DNA of 64,000 bases from Candidatus Rhodoferax mariagerensis (GCA_016719055.1 JADKAW010000002.1:186001-250000), one strand, 5' to 3'; counted from the stretch's first letter, positions 51,444 through 60,366 are shown. Made by a program: numbers and translations. Notes: generated by a model not told the origin, from the letters alone.

Positions 51444-52889
51444 ATGGCATTTTCAAATTCGCAGGCAACTACCTACAGCGACAAAGTCGTTCGGCAGTTC
51501 GCCATCATGACCGTGGTCTGGGGTGTGGTCGGCATGCTGGTGGGCGTGATCATCGCCGCCCAACTGGCCTGGCCAGAACTCAATCTAGGGATTTCTTTCT
51601 TGTCCTTCGGTCGACTGCGGCCATTACATACAAATGCGGTGATTTTTGCGTTTGGTGGATGCGGTTTGTTCGCAACTTCTTACTATATTGTTCAACGAAC
51701 TTGCCAGGTTCGGCTGTTTGCTGAAGGTTTGGCAACATTTACATTTTGGGCGTGGCAGTTGGTGATTGTGCTGGCAGCAGTGACTTTGCCTTTGGGTTAC
51801 ACCTCTGCTAAGGAATACGCTGAACTTGAGTGGCCAATTGACTTGCTCATCACGGTGATATGGGTCTGCTACGCGATCGTGTTTTTTGGCACCGTCGGTA
51901 CCCGCAAAGTTAAGCACATTTATGTTGCAAACTGGTTTTTTGGTGCTTTTATTCTGGCTGTGGCCCTGCTGCACATCGTCAATAGCGCTGCAATTCCGGT
52001 GGGGATGGATAGCATGAAATCCTATTCTGCTTATGCAGGTGTTCAAGATGCTATGGTGCAATGGTGGTATGGGCACAACGCTGTGGGCTTCTTCTTGACT
52101 GCTGCATTTCTGGGCATGATGTACTACTTCATTCCGAAGCAAGCTGGCAGGCCGGTTTATTCTTATCGTTTGTCGATCGTGCACTTCTGGGCTTTGATCT
52201 TCACTTACATGTGGGCTGGACCGCACCACCTACATTACACCGCCTTGCCAGACTGGACGCAATCAGTTGGCATGGTGTTTTCTTTGATTTTGTTGGCACC
52301 AAGTTGGGGTGGCATGATCAACGGCATCATGACTTTGTCGGGTGCTTGGCACAAGTTGCGGGACGACCCAATTTTGCGCTTCTTGATCGTGTCGTTGTCC
52401 TTCTATGGGATGTCTACATTCGAAGGTCCCATGATGTCCATCAAGACTGTTAACGCATTGTCTCACTACACAGATTGGACCGTGGGCCATGTTCACTCTG
52501 GTGCGTTAGGCTGGGTTGGTCTGGTGACAATGGGCTCTTTGTATTACCTGATTCCGCGGCTGTTTGGGCAGAAACAAATGTACAGCATGAAGGCAGTAGA
52601 AGTCCATTTTTACACAGCGACGATTGGTATTGTTTTGTACATTGCTGCATTGTGGATTGCCGGTGTGATGCAAGGGCTGATGTGGAGATCCATTAATGCG
52701 GACGGCACACTGACTTATACGTTCGTCGAATCGGTGAAGGCAAGTTTCCCTTTCTATGTGTTGCGTTTAGCTGGGGGTTTGTTGTACCTTGGCGGCATGC
52801 TCATCATGCTCTGGAACACCATCATGACCGCCACTCGTGGGCAATCCGTGACTATCAACATTCCTGCTGTCTCAGCAGCGCACGCTTAA
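51444..52889 (+). CDS. ccoN: Cbb3-type cytochrome c oxidase subunit I
   Basis: The 481-residue catalytic subunit with about 12 transmembrane helices. It carries low-spin haem b and the haem b3-CuB site. Histidine motifs are visible: RPLHTNAVIFAFGG, WWYGHNAVGFFLT with the CuB histidine, MWAGPHHLHYTALPDW (HH pair) and TVGHVHSGALGW (axial haem ligands). It reduces oxygen to water with high affinity and pumps protons. The ATG at 51444 follows AGAAGAGGT. ccoO starts 10 bp downstream. Codons are more AT-rich than in the first 35 kb. Confidence 0.97.
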   Translation: MAFSNSQATTYSDKVVRQFAIMTVVWGVVGMLVGVIIAAQLAWPELNLGISFLSFGRLRPLHTNAVIFAFGGCGLFATSYYIVQRTCQVRLFAEGLATFTFWAWQLVIVLAAVTLPLGYTSAKEYAELEWPIDLLITVIWVCYAIVFFGTVGTRKVKHIYVANWFFGAFILAVALLHIVNSAAIPVGMDSMKSYSAYAGVQDAMVQWWYGHNAVGFFLTAAFLGMMYYFIPKQAGRPVYSYRLSIVHFWALIFTYMWAGPHHLHYTALPDWTQSVGMVFSLILLAPSWGGMINGIMTLSGAWHKLRDDPILRFLIVSLSFYGMSTFEGPMMSIKTVNALSHYTDWTVGHVHSGALGWVGLVTMGSLYYLIPRLFGQKQMYSMKAVEVHFYTATIGIVLYIAALWIAGVMQGLMWRSINADGTLTYTFVESVKASFPFYVLRLAGGLLYLGGMLIMLWNTIMTATRGQSVTINIPAVSAAHA

Positions 52890-52899
52890 GGACCTGTAA

Positions 52900-53526
52900 A
52901 TGTCTAATAACAATACACGCACCGGGTTTTCGCACGGCAATATCGAATCCAACAATGGGTTGATGATTGTTTTGATGCTGCTCGTTTTGTCGGTTGGCGG
53001 ACTACTTGAAATTGTTCCACTTTTCTTCCAAAAATCTACGACTCAGCCTGTGGCAGGGCTGAAGCCCTACGATGCGTTGCGTCTAGCTGGGAGGGATATT
53101 TATGAGCGTGAAGGTTGCTATAACTGTCATTCTCAGATGATTCGACCGTTTCGTGCGGAGACCCTGCGTTATGGTCCTTACTCGCTGGCTGGTGAGTATG
53201 TCTATGATCACCCATTCCAGTGGGGTAGTAAACGAACAGGTCCGGACTTGCACCGTATCGGTGGCAAATACAGTGACCAATGGCAGATTACCCATTTGAA
53301 CAACCCGCGAGACTTGGTTCCAGAATCGATCATGCCAGCATACCCGTGGTTAATGAATACGCCGGTTGATGGGGCCAGTTTGCCATCTCATATGCGCGCT
53401 TTGCGCAAGGTTGGTGTTCCTTACACTGATGCGGAGATTGCCGGTGCTCAAGAGGCAGTCAAGGGCAAGACTGAAATGGACGCCATGGTGGCTTACCTTC
53501 AGGGTCTTGGCACCTTGGTGAAATAA
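52900..53526 (+). CDS. ccoO: Cbb3-type cytochrome c oxidase subunit II
   Basis: A 208-residue membrane-anchored monohaem cytochrome c. The helix lies at about 20-40 (LMIVLMLLVLSVGGLLEIVP). The haem site is CYNCHSQMIRPF with methionine ligation supplied downstream, as in LVPESIMPAYPWL. It passes electrons from CcoP to CcoN. The length and the YSLAGEYVYDHPFQWGSKRT motif are standard. Confidence 0.97.
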   Translation: MSNNNTRTGFSHGNIESNNGLMIVLMLLVLSVGGLLEIVPLFFQKSTTQPVAGLKPYDALRLAGRDIYEREGCYNCHSQMIRPFRAETLRYGPYSLAGEYVYDHPFQWGSKRTGPDLHRIGGKYSDQWQITHLNNPRDLVPESIMPAYPWLMNTPVDGASLPSHMRALRKVGVPYTDAEIAGAQEAVKGKTEMDAMVAYLQGLGTLVK

Positions 53527-53542
53527 GAAGGTAGGCGCTCCC

Positions 53543-53686
53543 ATGGATTTTGATATCAACACTGGCCGTTCTATTGTTACTGTATTAGGCTTGGTGGCGT
53601 TTATTGGACTCCTGGTCTGGGCTTACTCAAGTAAGAATGCCGCTGGCTTCGAAGAGGCAGGCAAATTGCCTTTCGAACAGGATTGA
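53543..53686 (+). CDS. ccoQ: Cbb3-type oxidase small subunit CcoQ
   Basis: A 47-residue single-helix protein (SIVTVLGLVAFIGLLVWAYS) ending NAAGFEEAGKLPF, which is typical of CcoQ/FixQ. It stabilises the CcoP association. It lies between ccoO and ccoP with 16 and 24 bp spacers. The conserved order NOQP makes the call firm. Confidence 0.95.
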   Translation: MDFDINTGRSIVTVLGLVAFIGLLVWAYSSKNAAGFEEAGKLPFEQD

Positions 53687-53710
53687 CCTAAATACAGATA
53701 AGGAACAAAA

Positions 53711-54610
53711 ATGAGCGATTTCACAAGTGATTTTTGGGCGTACTATGTTGCCGGAATCATCATAGTTAGTATCATTGCCTGCTGGGTTTTGCTGGTTTTG
53801 ACAGGCAAGACCCATGCCATGACCGCTGATGACAATACGACAGGTCACGTCTGGGACGGTGACTTGCGTGAGATGAACAATCCGCTGCCACGGTGGTGGA
53901 GCTACATGTTTGTCTTGACGATCATCTTTGCTTTTGCCTATTTAGCGCTCTACCCTGGTTTGGGTAGCTATCCTGGTCAATTGGGATGGACTTCGCGCGG
54001 TTTGCATAAGGCTGAAGTTGAGAAGGGGGATAAAGAGATTGCCCCAATCTACGCCAAGTTCTTGAACATGAAACCCGAGGACGTTGCGAAAGATGCTCAA
54101 GCAATGGCAATTGGTGAGCGTCTTTACAGTAATAACTGCGCAGTTTGTCATGCATCAGATGCTCATGGTAACAAGGGCTTTCCGAACCTGACAGACAAGG
54201 ATTGGTTGCATGGCGGTTCTCCTGAGAAGATTCAAGAAACCATCACCGCAGGCAGGACTGGCAACATGCCCCCAATGGCTGCAGCAGTTGGTAGTGCTGA
54301 TGATGTTAAAAATGTCGCGCAATACGTGTTGAGTCTGTCAAGCAGCCCACATGATTCAGCCAAGGCCGCCTTGGGTAAAGAGAAGTTTGCTGTCTGTGCT
54401 GCATGTCACGGGCAAGACGGCAAGGGCATGCTGGCAGTTGGTGCCCCCAATTTGACCGACAATATTTGGTTGCATGGTTTTGGAGAAAAAGCCATCATCG
54501 AACGCGTCAACAACGGCATGGTTAACGTGATGCCGCCTCAGGGTCAGTTGTTGACCAAAGGTCAGTTGCATGTGCTGGTTTCTTACATCTGGGGCCTATC
54601 GAACAAGTGA
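53711..54610 (+). CDS. ccoP: Cbb3-type cytochrome c oxidase subunit III (dihaem)
   Basis: A 299-residue dihaem cytochrome c. Two N-terminal helices (AGIIIVSIIACWVLLVLTG and SYMFVLTIIFAFAYLALYP) anchor two c domains with CAVCHASDAHG and CAACHGQDGKG. The FNPLPRWW-type motif (NNPLPRWWSYMF) is conserved. It receives electrons from soluble cytochrome c. A strong terminator follows at 54667. Confidence 0.97.
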   Translation: MSDFTSDFWAYYVAGIIIVSIIACWVLLVLTGKTHAMTADDNTTGHVWDGDLREMNNPLPRWWSYMFVLTIIFAFAYLALYPGLGSYPGQLGWTSRGLHKAEVEKGDKEIAPIYAKFLNMKPEDVAKDAQAMAIGERLYSNNCAVCHASDAHGNKGFPNLTDKDWLHGGSPEKIQETITAGRTGNMPPMAAAVGSADDVKNVAQYVLSLSSSPHDSAKAALGKEKFAVCAACHGQDGKGMLAVGAPNLTDNIWLHGFGEKAIIERVNNGMVNVMPPQGQLLTKGQLHVLVSYIWGLSNK

Positions 54611-54666
54611 TGCGGATGGTTAAGCCGAATCTGAGAGGTTTGGCATTTCACAGCTAAACAATTTGT

Positions 54667-54696
54667 TGGGTGATCTTCGGATCACCCAGTATTTTT
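54667..54696 (+). terminator. UUCG-loop terminator after ccoP
   Basis: A perfect 9-bp stem TGGGTGATC/GATCACCCA closes a TTCG tetraloop and is followed by GTATTTTT. It ends about 57 bp before the small ccoH gene, so ccoNOQP and ccoH may be expressed at different levels. Confidence 0.85.
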
Positions 54697-54752
54697 GGCG
54701 GTTCGGTTTTTGCGCCTATTCGGGCGAGTTCAATTTGGCTGAGGAAATTCTG

Positions 54753-55025
54753 ATGCAATCTGACAATTCTGTGGAATCAAAACCTTGGTGGCATTTTGGC
54801 CATGTATGGTTGGTTATTTCAGGGCCGCTCCTGGTGATCGTGGCTTGCATCATCACCGCATTTTTTGTGGCCACCAGCCCGAATGAAATCGTGACGGATC
54901 AGGCTTATCAGCAAGCCATGGATATCAAGAAGGCCCAGGGTAATAAATTCGTGAGTGGTAGCGAGTCACCAGCCTTGCAGGCGCGCAATCATGCGGCAAC
55001 TGGTGTTGTACCGGTGACAAAGTAG
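54753..55025 (+). CDS. FixH/CcoH-like membrane protein, short form
   Basis: A 90-residue protein with one membrane helix at about 17-40 (WLVISGPLLVIVACIITAFF) after a WWHFGHVW motif, which resembles the N-terminus of FixH/CcoH assembly proteins. A short periplasmic part follows (EIVTDQAYQQAMDIKK). Canonical FixH is about 150 residues, so the C-terminal beta domain is missing. The ATG at 54753 follows GAGGAAATTCTG. Position after ccoNOQP supports a cbb3 assembly role, but the short length lowers certainty. Confidence 0.75.
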   Translation: MQSDNSVESKPWWHFGHVWLVISGPLLVIVACIITAFFVATSPNEIVTDQAYQQAMDIKKAQGNKFVSGSESPALQARNHAATGVVPVTK

Positions 55026-55056
55026 CGACAGATATTCAAGGTTTTGCTTTGGCAGT

Positions 55057-55767
55057 TTACTTTGGGTTGACGATTTCCTGCAAAGCGTCGGTATCAAGAA
55101 TATGCACGTGACGTTGGCGTACTTCTACAATACCGTCATCTACAAACCTTGAGAATGTTCGGCTAATCGTTTCAAGTTTGAGGCCCAAAAAGCTGCCGAT
55201 TTCCTCCCGCGTCATACGAAGAACCAGTTCTGATTGAGAAAATCCCCGGGCGTGAAGCCTTTGGGCTAAGTTCAGTAGAAACGCAGCCAGGCGCTCTTCG
55301 GCGCGCATGCTTCCCAGCAACAACATAACACCGTGCTCGCGCACGATTTCCCGACTCATGATTTTGTGAACATGGTGTTGTAGTGCATTTACTTCGCGCG
55401 ACAGGTTTTCAATTTGTGCGAAGGGCATCGCACATATCTCACCGTCTTCCAGTGCGATTGCATCGCAAGTGTGTGAGTCGTTCACAATTCCATCGAGGCC
55501 AATAATTTCGCCTGCCATCTGGAACCCAGTCACTTGATCGCGCCCGTCCTCAGAGGTGATGCACGTCTTGAAAAATCCAGTTCTGATCGCGTAGAGATTT
55601 GAAAATTTCTCTCCGTTATGGAACAGAGTTTCGCCTCGTTTGATTTTTCGTCTTGCGCCAATCAACTCATCAATACGAGTCAATTCTTCCGATGTCAAGC
55701 CTATCGGCATACAGAGCTCACGCATGTTACAGTTTGAGCAAGCGATCTTAATTGTCTCGTGGTTCAT
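55057..55767 (-). CDS. fnr: FNR-type oxygen-sensing transcription regulator
   Basis: A 236-residue CRP/FNR regulator. The [4Fe-4S] ligands are visible: Cys10, Cys13 and Cys19 in ACSNCNMRELCMP, and a central cysteine in NDSHTCDAI. The effector domain includes GETLFHNGEKFSNLYAIR and GFFKTC. The C-terminal helix-turn-helix reads MTREEIGSFLGLKLETISRTFSRF, with the E..SR recognition residues for TTGAT half-sites. It activates microaerobic genes when the cluster is intact. The ATG at 55767 with GAAGG is preferred; a TTG at 55797 would reproduce E. coli Cys numbering. An FNR box lies upstream, suggesting autoregulation. Confidence 0.96.
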   Translation of the reverse strand: MNHETIKIACSNCNMRELCMPIGLTSEELTRIDELIGARRKIKRGETLFHNGEKFSNLYAIRTGFFKTCITSEDGRDQVTGFQMAGEIIGLDGIVNDSHTCDAIALEDGEICAMPFAQIENLSREVNALQHHVHKIMSREIVREHGVMLLLGSMRAEERLAAFLLNLAQRLHARGFSQSELVLRMTREEIGSFLGLKLETISRTFSRFVDDGIVEVRQRHVHILDTDALQEIVNPK

Positions 55768-55800
55768 ACCTTCAATTTTGACATTGTTATTGACCAATAC

Positions 55801-55814
55801 GTGATCTTGATCAA
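55801..55814 (-). promoter_or_regulatory. FNR box upstream of fnr
   Basis: GTGATCTTGATCAA matches TTGAT-N4-ATCAA at 9 of 10 positions. It sits 34 bp upstream of the fnr ATG, probably too close for class II activation, so repression by FNR itself is the likelier role. Confidence 0.7.
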
Positions 55815-55844
55815 ATTTGGCTTGTTTTGCTTTTTTTCGGTTGG

Positions 55845-55858
55845 TTGATCAAGATCAA
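55845..55858 (+). promoter_or_regulatory. Perfect FNR box upstream of hemN
   Basis: TTGATCAAGATCAA fits the consensus exactly. A CATATT hexamer at 55881-55886 would place the box at about -41.5 from the start of transcription, the class II activating position. Confidence 0.88.
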
Positions 55859-55910
55859 GAAATGGATACGCGATCGAGGGCATATTCGTGTCGATTGTGA
55901 AGGGACATCC

Positions 55911-57308
55911 ATGGTTGAGAGCGCTTTTGAGCCGATTTCTGAAGATCTGATTCGTCAATATGACGTGTCCGGTCCGCGCTACACGTCGTTTCCTACTGCC
56001 GATCGTTTTGTTGAAGCTTTCACGGCTCAAGACTATGTGATGGCGCTTGAACAGCGTCGTGGAGGCGCTGCAGCATTGGCATTGCCGCTTTCCCTCTATA
56101 TTCACATTCCCTTTTGTGAGTCTTTGTGCTACTACTGCGCGTGCAACAAGATCATCACTAAGCACCATGACCGGGCAATAGCCTACCTGCGCTATCTTGA
56201 GATTGAGGTCAATTTGCATGTTCAGCACTTGGGGCGCGGTCAAGTGGTGTCACAGTTCCACCTTGGTGGAGGCTCTCCAACTTTTTTGACTGATGACGAA
56301 TTGCGCTCGCTGATGGCGATGCTGCGTCGTAATTTCAGTTTTGCACCGGGTGGCGAGTATTCAATCGAGATCGATCCACGAACCATCGACGTTGCGCGCC
56401 TTGATGTTCTGGCCGAACTGGGTTTTAACCGCTTGAGTTTTGGAGTGCAGGATTTTGATCCAGTTGTACAGAAAGCCGTCCACAGGGTTCAACCTGCCGA
56501 GCAGGTCTTTGCGCTGGTCGCTGCTGCCCGTGCGCGTGGCTTTGAGTCTGTCAATGTTGATTTGATTTACGGATTGCCTAGCCAGACGCCCGAGTCTTTT
56601 GACCGGACATTGGCACAAATCAACGAGCTCAAGCCTGACCGCATTGCCTTGTATGCCTATGCGCACTTGCCTGAGCGATTCAAACCGCAGCGAAGAATTT
56701 CCTCGACAGATATTCCCAGTGCTGCTGCCAAAGTTGCCATGCTTGCCAGATCAATGGCTGCCTTCATGGGTGCCAAGTATGTATACATTGGTATGGACCA
56801 TTTTGCGTTGCCCAATGACTCATTGGCGGTTGCAAAACGTCAGGGACGGTTGCACCGGAACTTTCAAGGTTACAGCACCCAGCCCGATTGCGACATGATC
56901 GGATTTGGCGTTTCTTCGATCGGGAGGGTGGGTGCCACATACAGCCAGAATGCGAAAACACTGGAAGAGTATTACGACTACCTCGATCAAGGCCAGTTTC
57001 CGGTGGTGCGCGGTTTGGCGCTGTCTCGCGACGACCTTGTGCGTCGCGCTGTCATCATGGCGCTGATGTGCCAGGGGCAGTTGTCTTTCGAGTCAATAGA
57101 GGTGGCCTATCTGATCGACTTTCGGCTTTACTTTGGCAAAGAACTTGAAATTCTGAAGGCTCAGGTTGAGCAAGGATTGGTTCAGCTAGATGCAACTGGT
57201 ATTCAAGTGACTGCAAAGGGCTGGTTTTTTGTCAGGGCGGTGGCCATGGTTTTTGATCGGTACCTGCAGGCCGACCGTACTCGCGCCAAGTTTTCAAAAA
57301 TCCTCTAA
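55911..57308 (+). CDS. hemN: Oxygen-independent coproporphyrinogen III dehydrogenase
   Basis: A 465-residue radical SAM enzyme for haem synthesis without oxygen. The cluster motif C-x3-C-x2-C is in PFCESLCYYCACNK, preceded by YDVSGPRYTSFPTADRF and LYIHIPF. Further conserved parts are FHLGGGSPTFL, SIEIDPRTI and GFNRLSFGVQDF. Length equals E. coli HemN (457) within a few residues. The ATG at 55911 follows TGAAGGGACATCC. A perfect FNR box upstream and the divergent fnr gene support induction at low oxygen, complementing hemF at 16555. Confidence 0.97.
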   Translation: MVESAFEPISEDLIRQYDVSGPRYTSFPTADRFVEAFTAQDYVMALEQRRGGAAALALPLSLYIHIPFCESLCYYCACNKIITKHHDRAIAYLRYLEIEVNLHVQHLGRGQVVSQFHLGGGSPTFLTDDELRSLMAMLRRNFSFAPGGEYSIEIDPRTIDVARLDVLAELGFNRLSFGVQDFDPVVQKAVHRVQPAEQVFALVAAARARGFESVNVDLIYGLPSQTPESFDRTLAQINELKPDRIALYAYAHLPERFKPQRRISSTDIPSAAAKVAMLARSMAAFMGAKYVYIGMDHFALPNDSLAVAKRQGRLHRNFQGYSTQPDCDMIGFGVSSIGRVGATYSQNAKTLEEYYDYLDQGQFPVVRGLALSRDDLVRRAVIMALMCQGQLSFESIEVAYLIDFRLYFGKELEILKAQVEQGLVQLDATGIQVTAKGWFFVRAVAMVFDRYLQADRTRAKFSKIL

Positions 57309-57317
57309 ATTCGAGGG

Positions 57318-57995
57318 ATGCTAACCTCACTTTCAATGACGGCCCTGCTGATGGGCCTGGCGGGCGGACCGCACTGCATCGCAATGTGTGGTGCTGCTTG
57401 CGCTGGCATTGGTCAAGCAGCAGGGGATCGGCGCACCGCTGCAATGTGGACCTTTCAATTGGGACGTGTTATTGGCTATGCTGCCCTTGGAGCGCTTGCT
57501 GCGGCTTCCATGCAGGGGCTGGGGTTGCTGACTGTTCAGTCCGCAGCTTTGCGGCCCGTCTGGTCCATGTTCCATGTGGCAACGATGGTCTTGGGCCTGG
57601 TTCTGGCGTGGCGGGCGCAGCAGCCTGTTTGGTTAGAGCGGGTTGGAAAGAATGTCTGGACCCGCGTGCGTAAAGTGGCAACAGGTCCTGGCCGCAGCAC
57701 CCCCTTGGTGTTGGGGGTGATCTGGACATTTTTACCCTGCGGCCTGCTCTATTCGGCCCTGCTTGTGGCTGGCCTGACTGGCCGAGCGCTGGATGGCGCC
57801 TGGGTGATGGCCCTTTTTGCATTGGGTACCAGTGTTTCCATGATGCTGGGCCCTTGGCTCTGGTTGCGGCTCAAAAGCAATGATTCCGGCGATTGGGGCG
57901 TCAGGCTTGCCGGGCTTGCACTGGCTGCAAGTTCGATATGGGCGTTGTGGATGGCCTATGCCCACAACGAAGCACCGTGGTGCGCTGTGGTTTGA
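57318..57995 (+). CDS. TauE/SafE-like (DsbD/UreH-type) membrane protein of the cco locus
   Basis: A 225-residue protein with six likely membrane helices, annotated in relatives as sulfite exporter TauE/SafE family or cytochrome biogenesis transmembrane region. The N-terminal helix carries GGPHCIAMCGAAC, and a later helix IWTFLPCGLLYSALL has the second conserved Pro-Cys. The cysteines and histidine suggest metal or thiol chemistry. Relatives often lie next to cbb3 genes and may help copper delivery, but this is inferred from position. It starts 9 bp after hemN. Confidence 0.78.
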   Translation: MLTSLSMTALLMGLAGGPHCIAMCGAACAGIGQAAGDRRTAAMWTFQLGRVIGYAALGALAAASMQGLGLLTVQSAALRPVWSMFHVATMVLGLVLAWRAQQPVWLERVGKNVWTRVRKVATGPGRSTPLVLGVIWTFLPCGLLYSALLVAGLTGRALDGAWVMALFALGTSVSMMLGPWLWLRLKSNDSGDWGVRLAGLALAASSIWALWMAYAHNEAPWCAVV

Positions 57996-58160
57996 CGGGG
58001 TCGACAACACCCGCCATTCACTCGGCTGATTGGTGCGGTTGTCTTGCCTACAACCTCAAGATGGCGGTGTTTTTGTGTGCAACGGATGTGCATCAGGTAC
58101 AAACAAGCTGAGATGATTCAAAAAGAAGAGTGGCAAACCCATACGCAGCAAGGGCTAGTG

Positions 58161-59144
58161 ATGCATCGTTTAAGTGTTGCCCCGATGCTTGACTGGACTG
58201 ACCGGCATTGCCGCTACTTCCACCGACTGCTGTCCCAATCGGCGCTGCTCTACACCGAAATGGTCACCACGGGTGCTTTGATTCATGGCGATGTTGGTCG
58301 GCATTTGCGGTTCAACGCGGAGGAACAGCCGGTGGCCTTGCAACTGGGGGGCAGTGAACCCGGCGAGCTTGCGCTGTGCGCGCGCTTGGGTCAGCAGTGG
58401 GGTTACTCCGAGATCAACTTGAACTGCGGTTGCCCAAGTGAGCGGGTTCAGAGGGGTGCATTCGGTGCCTGCTTGATGCGCGAACCCAATCTGGTCGCTG
58501 ATTGTGTCAAAGCCATGGTGGATGTGGTGACGGTTCCGGTCACGGTGAAACACCGCATTGGCATCGACCAAGTCGAAAGTTACGACTTTGTGCGTGATTT
58601 TGTTGGCACGGTCAGTCAGGCTGGATGCACCACATTCATTGCGCACGCCCGCAACGCCTGGCTCAAAGGCTTGAGCCCCAAAGACAACCGCGAAATCCCC
58701 CCCTTGCGGTATGAGTGGGTGTACCGGCTCAAACGTGATTTTCCTGACTTGGTTTTTGTGATCAATGGTGGCATTACCACCACCGAACAGGTCAGAGCGC
58801 ACCTGGCGAACGTCGATGGCGTCATGCTTGGCCGTGAGGCTTACCACAACCCGTGGTGGTTGCAAGATTGGGACGCCTTGTTTGTTGACGACGGCCAACT
58901 GCCTCTGCCAAGCCAGGCACCGTCATTATTGACCGCGACCCGGGAAGATGTTGAACAAAAAATGGTCGACTACATGGTGCGTCAGCACACTTCCCATGCC
59001 GTACCCTGGCCGTCAATTGCCCGACATATGTTGGGTCTGCGGCATGGGTTACCTGGCGCACGCCATTGGCGGCGTGTCTGGAGTGACCATAGCCTTAAGC
59101 ACTTGCCGCCGCAACAGGTGATGGCCCAAGCCCATCGGGTCTGA
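58161..59144 (+). CDS. dusA: tRNA-dihydrouridine(20/20a) synthase DusA
   Basis: A 327-residue FMN-dependent enzyme reducing uridines 20 and 20a in the tRNA D loop. The N-terminal SVAPMLDWTDRHCRYFHRLL, YTEMVTTGALIHGD, the catalytic Cys in INLNCGCPSERVQ, LVADCVKAM and VTVKHRIGID are all DusA-type. The subgroup mark AWLKGLSPKDNREIPPLRY separates it from DusB and DusC. FMN phosphate binding is by INGGI and GREAYHNPW. ATG 58161 gives the family length; in-frame starts further up add unconserved residues. Confidence 0.95.
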   Translation: MHRLSVAPMLDWTDRHCRYFHRLLSQSALLYTEMVTTGALIHGDVGRHLRFNAEEQPVALQLGGSEPGELALCARLGQQWGYSEINLNCGCPSERVQRGAFGACLMREPNLVADCVKAMVDVVTVPVTVKHRIGIDQVESYDFVRDFVGTVSQAGCTTFIAHARNAWLKGLSPKDNREIPPLRYEWVYRLKRDFPDLVFVINGGITTTEQVRAHLANVDGVMLGREAYHNPWWLQDWDALFVDDGQLPLPSQAPSLLTATREDVEQKMVDYMVRQHTSHAVPWPSIARHMLGLRHGLPGARHWRRVWSDHSLKHLPPQQVMAQAHRV

Positions 59145-59157
59145 GGGGCGCTCAGCG

Positions 59158-60366
59158 CTATTCGTGCCGCAACGCTTCAATCGGATCAAGCCGGGCGGCC
59201 CGGCGAGCCGGAAAATAGCCAAACAACACGCCAATCGCAGCTGAAAACACAAACGACAGCAGGTTGACACTTGGGTCGAACACAAAGGGCACGTCCATCA
59301 GGCGTGCCACGCCAATGGATGCGCCAAAGGCCAGCACGATGCCGATCACGCCACCCAGTGCCGACAGCACCACTGCCTCGATCAGAAACTGCATCAGCAC
59401 CTCGCGCTCCAGCGCACCAATCGCCAGTCTCAATCCGATTTCACGGGTGCGTTCGGTCACGCTCACCAACATGATGTTCATGATGCCGATGCCGCCCACC
59501 AGCAGGCTCACGGCGGCCACGGCACCCAGCAGCATGGTCATCACCTTGGTGGTGCTGGCAAAGGTCTCGCCCAACTGTTTGGTGTCGAGCACATTGAAGT
59601 TGTCGTCCTCGCCGTCGGCGAGTTTGCGGCGCTCGCGTAGCAGCTCGACCAGCGCCGCCTTGACACGCTCGGGGTCGGCGCCATCCTGCATTGACACCAG
59701 CAGGGTGTTGACGCGGGTGTTGCCGGTGATGCGGCGTTGCAGCGTGTGCAGGGGTGTCAAAACAATGTCGTCCTGATCGTTGCCAAAGGCGCCTTGACCC
59801 TTGGGGCCTAGCACACCAATCACGTCGCAGGCGATTTGTTTGACCCGGATGGACGCGCCCAGCGCCGAGCGGGTGCCAAACAGCTCGCGGCGAACGGTTT
59901 CGCCAATTAGGCAAACCGCCGCACCGCCGCGTTGCTCATCGTCGCTAAATTCGCGCCCGTCAGCGATTTTCCAGTTGCCGGTGATCAGCCAGTTGTTGGT
60001 GCTGCCAATCACGCTGCTGTTCCAGTTGCGGCCATCGGCCACGATTGTTGCGCCACTGCGGGCTTCGGGGGCGACCGCCAGCAGGCTGCCGACCTGGCTG
60101 GTGATGGCCTGCGCATCAGCTTCTTTGAACGGTGGCGCACCGGCTGCACCGCCGGGGCCGCCCATGCGTTGACCCGGGCGAATCTGTAGCAGGTTGGTGC
60201 CCAGGCCAGCGATCTGGTTTTGCACGGCCAGCGTGGCACCATTGCCCACCGTCACCATGGTGATCACAGCACTGACACCGATCACAATACCCAGAATGGT
60301 TAAAAACGAGCGCATCAGATTGCGCCGGATCGAGCGCAGCGCAAGTAGCAAGGTGCTGAGCAACAT
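59158..60366 (-). CDS. MacB-type ABC transporter permease (split form)
   Basis: A 402-residue permease with the MacB topology: one N-terminal helix (SFLTILGIVIGVSAVITMV), a periplasmic core domain at about 45-240 (GLGTNLLQIRPGQRMGG), and three C-terminal FtsX-type helices, including VSLLVGGIGIMNIMLVSVTERTREIG by position and a YFPARRAARLDPIEALRHE end. The fused ATPase of E. coli MacB is absent; it is supplied by the separate gene 100 bp upstream in the transcript. With MacA- and TolC-like partners it should drive export through a tripartite system. The substrate is unknown. Confidence 0.9.
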   Translation of the reverse strand: MLLSTLLLALRSIRRNLMRSFLTILGIVIGVSAVITMVTVGNGATLAVQNQIAGLGTNLLQIRPGQRMGGPGGAAGAPPFKEADAQAITSQVGSLLAVAPEARSGATIVADGRNWNSSVIGSTNNWLITGNWKIADGREFSDDEQRGGAAVCLIGETVRRELFGTRSALGASIRVKQIACDVIGVLGPKGQGAFGNDQDDIVLTPLHTLQRRITGNTRVNTLLVSMQDGADPERVKAALVELLRERRKLADGEDDNFNVLDTKQLGETFASTTKVMTMLLGAVAAVSLLVGGIGIMNIMLVSVTERTREIGLRLAIGALEREVLMQFLIEAVVLSALGGVIGIVLAFGASIGVARLMDVPFVFDPSVNLLSFVFSAAIGVLFGYFPARRAARLDPIEALRHE

